Assembly (NCBI GenBank): GCA_012799255.1
Contig: JAAZLQ010000143.1
Span: 1-51,303 of the forward strand
DNA length: 51,303 nucleotides
DNA from: Bacillota bacterium
GTDB lineage: Bacteria; Bacillota_G; Limnochordia; DTU010
Direction of reading: 5' to 3'
Below are positions 36,569 through 43,409 of the stretch, piece by piece. The translations under genes were made by a program, and so were the position numbers. The notes beneath the pieces were generated by a model, which saw only the letters and a list, made by a program, of their open reading frames with translations, did no database searches and was not told the DNA's origin. Position 1 is the stretch's first letter. Each line of letters opens with the position of its first letter.

Positions 36569-38692
36569 ATGCTCCGTTTTTTTCGCGATGGATTTTATAA
36601 AGACCTAATACTCTTACTTGTCTTAACAATAATCGTAGGTACGGTGTTTTCCCAAGGCATCGCTTGGGCCATCGATGCCTATTTTGGGGATACCCTCGAT
36701 GAGATGATTGGTGAGTACGGTGAGTATGATCTAATCTTGCACATTCGCGACGAGGCGAAGGAAGCAGCGCTCAGGGAACTGGAGCGTATTGGTGAGCAAT
36801 CCTTTCCGGGGTACAAACTGAATGAGACCTTGAGCATTGCTGGACAAGCTAATATCTTTTTTGGTTTACCCAATGAATATCGTACTAGGGAGGTTTTGGA
36901 GAGCATAACCTCCTATTTTGGCGCGGTTCCTGGCTTAAATGGTTATACTTTAGTTGTGGAACCTAGCGTCTTAATTCGTGGGGTTCACTCTGCCGTACGA
37001 GAAGAGCTGAGAGATCAAATCCAAGCCCTTGAAGCGGTCAAGTTTGTGGTCAAAGATGGCGCTAATTTAGTTGTAGTGGCCAGAGGTGAGGATGATGTTG
37101 CGCAGATAACCGGTCAACTCGAAGAGATTTTAGCGCAATATCAAATCTTAGAACTTCGTTTTCCCATGGGCTTTGAGGTTGACACTCAGGAAGTTGGAGC
37201 ACAGGCGCTAGATGTTTTGCGCTCCCTGGCACAATTTACTTCTAATCGTTACGCCAACGTAACTTCTGCAGAATATGGAGAAGACCTGGATGCCTTTTTG
37301 AAGACATTGGTGGAAATGCGAGATTTTCTCACTAGCTACGCTTCTAAAGTACGCATTTCTCCAGCTCCCGAAGCGAACTTGGCGGTGGGCGAGTTGATAG
37401 TTCTAGAAACGGATGCAGAAATGTCTCAAGAGTTAATTGTTGAAGTAACCGGTGTCTATGGCGATCTAGCTGATGGTATGATTGTGCAGGGCTCACCAGT
37501 TCAATCCACCGATAGAGTTGTGCAGAGTGGTTTCCGTTACCAAGGTGAGGGAGAGTGCGGTGAGTTCATCGGTGAAGTGGAGATTGAAAACGAGCGTTAT
37601 CGCCTTGCTTATGCAGTTGATGAGAGTTTACGACTACTCGCTGAGTTAGAGGAACTCTCTGTACAAGCTAGCACCGCTGTGGATAATGCGGAAGCGGTAC
37701 TGGTTACCTTTCAAGAAGCGTTAATGCAGTTAGAGGTATTACAGGTCCAAATGAGACAGCTCAATGAGGGCATTACTAAGGGTGATGCCAGTTCGTCTGG
37801 CGAGCAATTCCTAGTTACCCTACTCCTGAATGGTCTTTTTCAAACCTTGGCGCAAGGTGTGATTCATTCTGGTGAGGAGTCTTTGGACTCCCTACAACAT
37901 CTTGATATTGAACAGATGCGTCAAAGTTTGGATGGGATCAGCACGCAGATCGCCAATGTACAAGAAATTGATGTGGCGGCTATTATGGAACAAATCGGGT
38001 TTGTTAGGGACACACTTCCCAACTTGAACGATGCTGAGATTGGACAATCCATCCGGCTGATTAACACCTATTTAGGTGGCCAGGTGATTCCAGGGGAGAG
38101 AGTCCAACTTTTAATCCAAGGAGAACAACTAAACGAAAAGGAGCTAGAGGCGATATTCCAAGCTGAACTTGAGCACCCCTATTTACACACTTATTCCACT
38201 TCTGTTGGTATGGTCTCTCCTGATGCTAGGGGCGAAATTTTCAGGATTCTTAAAGAGGTCCGTTCAATTGTGGCAGGAATGCTGGCTATCATCTTTACCA
38301 TGATTGTACTTGTTCTGGATCATGCTATTGTTTTTAGCACCTTAAAGCACCTCCGTGCTTGCGAAAAACCACTTACTAGGCGTTGGCTTCGCTATTTTGA
38401 CCCTCTGCTTGTCTTCGGTGGGACTTTAGGGGCCGTGATCTTAACCAGTGTTTACTTCCTAGCTAGGGCACAAATCCCCTTTGTGAGCCCATTTATGGTC
38501 GTGTTGATCGGCTTTGCTTTGGGTGTGTTACTTGTTATTTTCTCTGAACGTTTTAGTCCCGTTGATAGTATGGAGCTTATGGCTGGTCAATCTTTAGGGC
38601 TTTCGAATCTGCAGATTATGCGCGAAGTAGTCATTCCTCCAAGTCGGCCTGGATTACTCAATTTGCTTAACCGCTTTAAGCAGCAGTTTTAA
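36569..38692 (+). CDS. large ABC-transporter permease-like membrane protein with a 530-residue extracytoplasmic domain
   Basis: This is a 707-residue protein not assignable to a named family by eye. TM1 is at about 12-34, followed by a soluble region 35-565 on the outer face with helical and coiled-coil stretches (about 350-480). TM2 is 566-590, TM3 612-632 and TM4 638-659. The topology recalls FtsX/MacB permeases. The C-terminal cytoplasmic segment 668-697 (ELMAGQSLGLSNLQIMREVVIP) looks like the EAA coupling loop (EAA-G-I-LP) of type I importers. A matching ATPase follows 12 bp later. Embedded in the Lpt/Lpx region, it could move lipid or an envelope precursor. That role is inference. Confidence 0.6.
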   Translation: MLRFFRDGFYKDLILLLVLTIIVGTVFSQGIAWAIDAYFGDTLDEMIGEYGEYDLILHIRDEAKEAALRELERIGEQSFPGYKLNETLSIAGQANIFFGLPNEYRTREVLESITSYFGAVPGLNGYTLVVEPSVLIRGVHSAVREELRDQIQALEAVKFVVKDGANLVVVARGEDDVAQITGQLEEILAQYQILELRFPMGFEVDTQEVGAQALDVLRSLAQFTSNRYANVTSAEYGEDLDAFLKTLVEMRDFLTSYASKVRISPAPEANLAVGELIVLETDAEMSQELIVEVTGVYGDLADGMIVQGSPVQSTDRVVQSGFRYQGEGECGEFIGEVEIENERYRLAYAVDESLRLLAELEELSVQASTAVDNAEAVLVTFQEALMQLEVLQVQMRQLNEGITKGDASSSGEQFLVTLLLNGLFQTLAQGVIHSGEESLDSLQHLDIEQMRQSLDGISTQIANVQEIDVAAIMEQIGFVRDTLPNLNDAEIGQSIRLINTYLGGQVIPGERVQLLIQGEQLNEKELEAIFQAELEHPYLHTYSTSVGMVSPDARGEIFRILKEVRSIVAGMLAIIFTMIVLVLDHAIVFSTLKHLRACEKPLTRRWLRYFDPLLVFGGTLGAVILTSVYFLARAQIPFVSPFMVVLIGFALGVLLVIFSERFSPVDSMELMAGQSLGLSNLQIMREVVIPPSRPGLLNLLNRFKQQF

Positions 38693-38704
38693 GGAGGGTG
38701 ACAG

Positions 38705-39433
38705 ATGCTGGAAATTAAGGATCTCCGCAAGTCTTACGGCAAGCTTGTGGCTTTGGATGGAGTAGATTTGACGGTAGACAAAGGTGAAACGGTTGTGATT
38801 ATGGGTCCATCAGGGTGCGGTAAGTCCACCCTGATTCGCTGTGTCAATCGTCTGACAGAACCTGATCACGGCTCCATTTTCTTAGCAGGACAAGATGTAC
38901 TGGCCTTACAGGGGGCGGATCTACAGAAATTCAGACGAAAAGTAGGCTTTGTTTTTCAACAGTTCAATTTGATTGCCCGCCTGACAGTGCTGGAAAATGT
39001 TATGTTTCATCTGGTTCTAGGGGGCATGGACCCTGATGAGGCTAAGGAACGTGCCCGTGTGGCGTTAGAGCGGGTAGGTCTCAAAGCGACCGAGGGGCGG
39101 AGACCACATGAATTAAGCGGTGGTCAACAGCAACGGGTAGGTATCGCTAGAGCTTTGGTAAGCAACCCCGAAATCATGCTCTGGGACGAACCGACCGCTT
39201 CCTTAGACCCAATTTTAGTTGGTGAGGTTCTGGAAGTAATGGAGGAACTGGTGAAGGGAACCGGTACAACCATGGTAATCGTCACCCATGAAGTATCCTT
39301 TGCCCTTAGGGTAGCTCATCGCATTGTCTTCATGGATCATGGGCGGGTAGTTGAGGAAGGATCTCCCCAAGAAGTGTTTGCACAGCCACGTTCAGAGATT
39401 GCCCGCCTCTATAAGAAACTGTTGGTGAACTGA
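38705..39433 (+). CDS. ABC transporter ATPase (polar amino acid/MacB-like type), partner of the preceding permease
   Basis: This is a 242-residue ATPase with Walker A GPSGCGKST, Q-loop FQQFNL, signature LSGGQQQRVGIARAL, Walker B IMLWDEPTASLDP and switch His in VTHE. Overall sequence is closest to GlnQ/HisP-type amino-acid ATPases, which is surprising because no substrate-binding protein or ordinary permease is nearby. It starts 12 bp after the large membrane protein behind AAGGAGGGTGACAG, so the two form an operon and probably one complex. Confidence 0.85.
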   Translation: MLEIKDLRKSYGKLVALDGVDLTVDKGETVVIMGPSGCGKSTLIRCVNRLTEPDHGSIFLAGQDVLALQGADLQKFRRKVGFVFQQFNLIARLTVLENVMFHLVLGGMDPDEAKERARVALERVGLKATEGRRPHELSGGQQQRVGIARALVSNPEIMLWDEPTASLDPILVGEVLEVMEELVKGTGTTMVIVTHEVSFALRVAHRIVFMDHGRVVEEGSPQEVFAQPRSEIARLYKKLLVN

Positions 39434-39485
39434 GAGTTCTACCAGCAAAAGAGGAAAATCTGTACTAGTGCCGAAAGTCCTATAG

Positions 39486-39513
39486 AGCTAAGTTAAAAAC
39501 GTATTTCTTAGCT
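39486..39513 (+). other. Small hairpin ahead of fabZ
   Basis: AGCTAAG (39486-39492) pairs with CTTAGCT (39507-39513) around a 14-nt A/T-rich loop, ending two bases before the fabZ Shine-Dalgarno (AAGGAG). It has no T-tract. It may influence fabZ translation or be incidental; the rest of the 96-bp gap shows nothing clear. Confidence 0.3.
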
Positions 39514-39529
39514 GTAAGGAGTGAGATGT

Positions 39530-39991
39530 GTGGCGGATGTACCGGAAGATATACTATCCATTGATCAAATCCGTGGACTATTGCCCCACCGTTACCCGTT
39601 TCTGATGGTTGATCGGGTCTTAGAACGGGAAGAAGGAAAGAGGATTGTGGGTCTCAAAAACGTCACAATTAACGAACCTTTCTTTCAGGGTCATTATCCC
39701 CAAACTCCCGTTATGCCTGGGGTTATGATAGTGGAAGCCATGGCTCAAGTTGGAGGATTGGCTGTGGGCGGATCCCCCGATAGCGATGTAATACCCCTCT
39801 TAGCCGCTATTGAAAAGGTTAGGTTTAAACAGGTGGTAAAACCAGGAGATCAGTTGGTGATTACCGCCACTGTACAAGCGCAACGCGGCAGTTTAGTAAA
39901 GATTTCTGCGCAAGCGGAAGTGGCTACCCAAGTAGTAGCTGAAGGAAACCTAACGTTTGTACTTGCCCCCAAGGAGGAAGCTGGGGTATGA
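39530..39991 (+). CDS. fabZ: 3-hydroxyacyl-ACP dehydratase FabZ
   Basis: This is a 153-residue hot-dog dehydratase of fatty-acid elongation. The motif PHRYPFLMVDRV, the catalytic His in FFQGHYPQTPVMPGV and Glu in MIVEAMAQ are present. The GTG at 39530 is used because AAGGAG lies eight bases upstream; another GTG at 39521 overlaps that site. It is followed directly by lpxB with a 4-bp overlap. FabZ beside lipid A genes balances fatty acid use in many diderms, but in Bacillus fabZ follows flhP, so this may also be a displaced ancestral neighbour. Confidence 0.94.
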   Translation: MADVPEDILSIDQIRGLLPHRYPFLMVDRVLEREEGKRIVGLKNVTINEPFFQGHYPQTPVMPGVMIVEAMAQVGGLAVGGSPDSDVIPLLAAIEKVRFKQVVKPGDQLVITATVQAQRGSLVKISAQAEVATQVVAEGNLTFVLAPKEEAGV

Positions 39992-41148
39992 ATCCGCGAA
40001 TCATGATCATTGGTGGAGATAACACAAGTGATCGTTTCGGTGCAGCGTTAGCCGGTGAGATTCACGAGCGGTGTCCACAAGCGACACTGTATGGGGTGGG
40101 GGGTCCCCTGATGAATGATGCCGGCGCTAGATTGCTTTTTGATATTTCTGAGATGGTAAGTCTGGGCGTTTTTCAGTCCATAAGGGGGTCCACCATTGTT
40201 AACCGTTTGATCAAACGGGTGGTGGAGGCGATGGATCGTGAAGAACCGTCTTTGGTATTACAAATAGGTTTGCCTGTTTTTGGCTTTAAGATTTTGGAAA
40301 TAGCCAAATCACGAGGGATTCCGGTGCTCTACTACTACACACCCTTAAGCCGGGGACTAGCGAATGTAAACTTGCGCCAGTTTGCAGATGTCGTAGATAA
40401 GGTGGCGGGTATTAGCCTCACTGAAACAGCCCTATGCCAAGAAGCTGGTATCGCGGTTGATTTTGTTGGCCATCCCTTGAAGGATTTGCTGGATCACTCG
40501 TTAACGCAAGCGAAAGCCCGAGAACACTTGGGAATCAATTCAGATCAGGGTAAGGTTATTGCCATTTTGCCAGGGGCACGTGAGGTGGAAGTAAAGAATG
40601 TTCTTCCCGCTGTCTTAAAGGCCTTAGAACAGGTTCTTGAGAAGAATTCTGATTTGCAGATCATTGTCTCGGTAGCTTCCACCATTCGTAGGAGCTTTGT
40701 GGAAGAGATTTTGAAGAATTCTGCCACGCGGGTGCGTTTAGAAGAGGATGCCTCTTGCGTTCTGTTGGCTGCAGATTTGGCCATAACCTCAATCGGGACC
40801 GGCTCGCTTGAGTCTTCCCTTTTGGGTGTGCCGTCACTTGCTGTTTATAGGGTTCCCTGTACCACTTTTTTTGCTGAGAAGCTGCTGAACCGCAAACCTT
40901 ATATGACAATTACGAATAAGATCTTGCGAAAGCACGTGATACCTGAGTTTATTCAGGGTGACTTTAATCACACCAACATTGCCAAGACTATCGAGCAGTT
41001 GCTATACGATGAAGGTGCTAGACAGGCCATGTTGAAGGATTTTTCTCAGCTGGAAAACGAATTAGGAGAGCCTGGCTCAGTGGAGCGGGCTGCCGCTTTA
41101 GTCTTAGAAATGGCTGGATGTGGAGACAATGGAACAACTGGTAGCTAA
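39988..41148 (+). CDS. lpxB: lipid-A-disaccharide synthase LpxB-like glycosyltransferase (divergent)
   Basis: This is a 386-residue GT19-like protein. Landmarks align with LpxB: the N-terminal GGDNTSDRFGAAL in place of AGExSGDxxGA, YGVGGPLM, VDFVGHPL, ILPGAREVEV for LPGSRxxEI, and ITSIGTGSLESSLLGVPSLAVYR for the ASGTATLE segment. The usual YYISPxVWAWR motif reads YYYTPLSRGLANV. LpxB joins UDP-diacylglucosamine and lipid X; so many motif changes make the exact substrate uncertain. No lpxA, lpxC, lpxD or lpxK is in the window. It overlaps fabZ and lptB. Confidence 0.75.
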   Translation: MNPRIMIIGGDNTSDRFGAALAGEIHERCPQATLYGVGGPLMNDAGARLLFDISEMVSLGVFQSIRGSTIVNRLIKRVVEAMDREEPSLVLQIGLPVFGFKILEIAKSRGIPVLYYYTPLSRGLANVNLRQFADVVDKVAGISLTETALCQEAGIAVDFVGHPLKDLLDHSLTQAKAREHLGINSDQGKVIAILPGAREVEVKNVLPAVLKALEQVLEKNSDLQIIVSVASTIRRSFVEEILKNSATRVRLEEDASCVLLAADLAITSIGTGSLESSLLGVPSLAVYRVPCTTFFAEKLLNRKPYMTITNKILRKHVIPEFIQGDFNHTNIAKTIEQLLYDEGARQAMLKDFSQLENELGEPGSVERAAALVLEMAGCGDNGTTGS

Positions 41149-41854
41149 ACAGTTGGTGAAAGTATATGGCAAGCGTACTGTAGTCCAAGAGGTGGATTTT
41201 GAAGCTAAGCGCGGCGAAATTGTGGGTCTTTTAGGGCCCAATGGAGCCGGTAAAACTACTACCTTCGGTTTGATCCTGGGACTGACGAAACCAAATAGTG
41301 GTCAGATTTTCTTAGACGGACGTGATATTACGGATCTTCCCATGTATCAGCGTGTTCGACTTGGTTTAGGCTACTTGCCCCAGGAACCATCGGTGTTCCG
41401 CAAACTCACGGTAGAAGAAAACCTCCGAGGAGTTTTGCAGTTTCGCAAAGATTTGTCTAAGGAAGAGCAGGAAGCTGTTCTAGCTAGGCTGCTTAAGGAG
41501 TTCAATCTAGAAACAGTGCGTCATCAAAAGGGTAATCAGCTTTCTGGTGGCGAGCGCAGGCGTACAGAAATTGCTAGGGCGTTAGCGCTAGATCCCGCTT
41601 TTTTGTTTCTAGATGAGCCCTTTGCCGGAGTAGATCCCATCGCAGTGGCCGAAATTCAAGAAATCGTCGCACGCTTGCGTTCAAGCAATCTCGGGATTAT
41701 TATCACGGACCACAATGTCCGGGAGACTCTCCGAATTACTGACCGAGCTTATATTCTGCATTTAGGGAAGGTGTTAGTGGCGGGGCCCACAGAGGATGTA
41801 GCTATAAATCCTTTAGCCCGGGAGTACTATTTAGGAGCACATTTTTCGCTTTAG
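41120..41854 (+). CDS. lptB: LptB, ATPase of the lipopolysaccharide export system
   Basis: This is a 244-residue ABC ATPase of the LptB subfamily: YGKRTVVQEVDFEAKRGEIVGLLGPNGAGKTTTF, YLPQEPSVFRKLTVEENL, the signature LSGGERRRTEIARAL, Walker B FLFLDEPFAGVDP and HNVRETL. It powers lipid extraction through LptF/G. The start may be the GTG at 41120 or the ATG at 41129; neither has a strong ribosome-binding site, as expected for a gene overlapping the end of lpxB. It is separated from lptF by about 8 kb. Confidence 0.93.
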   Translation: METMEQLVAKQLVKVYGKRTVVQEVDFEAKRGEIVGLLGPNGAGKTTTFGLILGLTKPNSGQIFLDGRDITDLPMYQRVRLGLGYLPQEPSVFRKLTVEENLRGVLQFRKDLSKEEQEAVLARLLKEFNLETVRHQKGNQLSGGERRRTEIARALALDPAFLFLDEPFAGVDPIAVAEIQEIVARLRSSNLGIIITDHNVRETLRITDRAYILHLGKVLVAGPTEDVAINPLAREYYLGAHFSL

Positions 41855-41872
41855 GGAAAGAAGGTGCAGATC

Positions 41873-43018
41873 ATGTACGGTTTTACTCTGATCTTAACCT
41901 TGGCCGTTGTTGGAGGAGCCATTGCCTATATCGGAGATCGCATAGGTATGAACGTTGGTCGTAAAAAACTAACGTTATTTGGTCTGCGCCCTAAACATAC
42001 GAGTATTTTAGTGACGATCGTAACTGGTGTACTTATTGCCACCGCTTCTATTGGCGTATTGAGTATCGCTTCTCAAGATGTGCGTACCGCATTATTTAAC
42101 ATGAAGGAGATTCAGGATGAGCTCCGTGGTCTGCAAGCGAACTATGCGGAAATGAAGGGACAAAGGGATACAGCCCAAATGGAACTGCAAGAAGCGGAAG
42201 GTAAATTGATTGAGGCTGAGCAGAGTTATGCTCAAATCATCGCAGAATTGGCTGAGGCAGAATTAACAGTTCAATCACTCCAGGCCCAAGCAGCGCTCTT
42301 GGAAGAAGAAATGACAGACTTGCTTGCGAGGACTGAACAGTTACGAGAATCTTACGATCTAGTCCGCAAAGACTATGATTTGGTGGAAACCGCTTTTGGG
42401 CAGATCCGAGGTGCTGATATCGCCTTTAATGCCAGCGAAGTGATTTTGACGACAGTAATCAAGAAAGGTCTGGACAGAGAAGAAGTAAGGGCTAAGTTAG
42501 AACACTTCTTACAGGAAGTTGATGAGGTAGCTTACCGGCGTAGTGCTCGGGCCCCCGAATCAGAATCGTATCGGGCTATCTTCCTTCCTGCCGGAGTTGT
42601 TGACTTTGCAGTGGAAGATGTCCTGTTAGCCCCAGGCGATGTTATTGTTCGGGCGGTTAGTGAAGGAAATAGTATTCCTGGGGTACCGGTGCGGGTGTAT
42701 TTAGAAAACTATTTGGATCAAATGGTCTTTTCCAAAGGAACCGTGCTGGCCGCCAGCACTTGGGATCCTGCCAGCGGGGTAGAGATTGACTTGGTTATTC
42801 TCCAGATTTTGAATCAGGCGAATAACGCTGCTTTAAATGCTGGCGTAGCCATCAGCAGAGAGCGGGGAGCCGCGGTATTGTTGCCGGGTGATGAGTTCTT
42901 TGAGGCAATATTTGCCTCTCGGGAGTTGAAAAATCCTGTACAGATTCGTCTAGTGGTCGCTAAAGACTCTTGGCGCTCCACGAGTCCGGTAGAATTATAC
43001 GTAGAAATCGTTCCCTAA
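41873..43018 (+). CDS. DUF3084 family membrane protein
   Basis: This is a 381-residue protein with two N-terminal membrane helices (about 2-20 and 42-62) around the conserved DRIGMNVGRKKLTLFGLRPKHTS. A coiled coil follows (about 75-165), then an alpha/beta C-terminal domain. This architecture is DUF3084, seen in cyanobacteria and some diderm Firmicutes, with unknown function. The ATG at 41873 sits behind AAGAAGGTG; a GTG nine bases earlier is inside that site. It lies ten bases after lptB, which hints at a link to the envelope bridge. Confidence 0.85.
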   Translation: MYGFTLILTLAVVGGAIAYIGDRIGMNVGRKKLTLFGLRPKHTSILVTIVTGVLIATASIGVLSIASQDVRTALFNMKEIQDELRGLQANYAEMKGQRDTAQMELQEAEGKLIEAEQSYAQIIAELAEAELTVQSLQAQAALLEEEMTDLLARTEQLRESYDLVRKDYDLVETAFGQIRGADIAFNASEVILTTVIKKGLDREEVRAKLEHFLQEVDEVAYRRSARAPESESYRAIFLPAGVVDFAVEDVLLAPGDVIVRAVSEGNSIPGVPVRVYLENYLDQMVFSKGTVLAASTWDPASGVEIDLVILQILNQANNAALNAGVAISRERGAAVLLPGDEFFEAIFASRELKNPVQIRLVVAKDSWRSTSPVELYVEIVP

Positions 43019-43096
43019 GTAAGAAAATGGTAATCTTTCTTGGGCAGGAATTTTTCTCCCAACATGGAAAGTTTGTATCGCAATCATCCTTGTTCT

Positions 43097-43106
43097 ATGC
43101 TACAAT
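43097..43106 (+). promoter_or_regulatory. Extended -10 promoter of the ompM leader
   Basis: TATGC-TACAAT (TACAAT 43101-43106, TG at 43098-43099) forms an extended -10. A -35 hexamer at 17 nt is poor, and TTGTAT (43073-43078) is too far. The expected transcript start lies at or just after the base of the first leader hairpin. Confidence 0.6.
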
Positions 43107-43109
43107 GGA

Positions 43110-43409
43110 CCTGGAAGTCATATTCTTCCAGGAGAGGTTTCCACTAAAAATATCAAACCCGAGCAGGATTTGGTAAAGAGGTGGAGAAGTAACCTCTAAT
43201 ACTGTATTCATTTTCGGTATCCTACAAGTGAGGTCGGTTAGGAAGGAGGTGCCCGCGGTTTCCGCCAACTGGAGGGGTACTGAAGGGTGATTACACTCTT
43301 GATTTGCCTGAAGCTGAGGGAACAAGGAGACTCAAAAGATAGCAAACAAGAGAGTTTTCATCAACATACTGTATGTAAAGACAAACAAACCTAAACCAAG
43401 GGGGTTTAC
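43110..43409 (+). ncRNA. Long structured 5' leader of the ompM mRNA
   Basis: The 391-bp gap before ompM holds a promoter and about 300 nt of leader with no convincing ORF. Helix 1, 43110-43117 with 43125-43132 (8 bp), sits at the predicted 5' end. Helix 2 joins 43134-43139 with 43191-43196 and 43141-43144 with 43181-43184, enclosing a smaller stem near 43154-43172. GCGG/CCGC pairs at 43255-43265, and a 7-bp stem is at 43283-43300. CATACTGTATG occurs near 43370. A 5'-terminal hairpin on an abundant outer-membrane protein mRNA recalls the stabilising ompA leader. It matches no riboswitch I can recall. Confidence 0.5.

Noticed and set aside
43240..43262. T-box-like motif in the ompM leader
   Set aside because: AGGAGGTGCCCGCG partly resembles the T-box AGGGTGGNACCGCG, but the tRNA-binding bulge is not aligned, no terminator follows and the gene is a porin.
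43244..43292. Short leader peptide starting at GTG near 43247
   Set aside because: The 13-codon frame starts within its own Shine-Dalgarno-like sequence and has no composition or context support.
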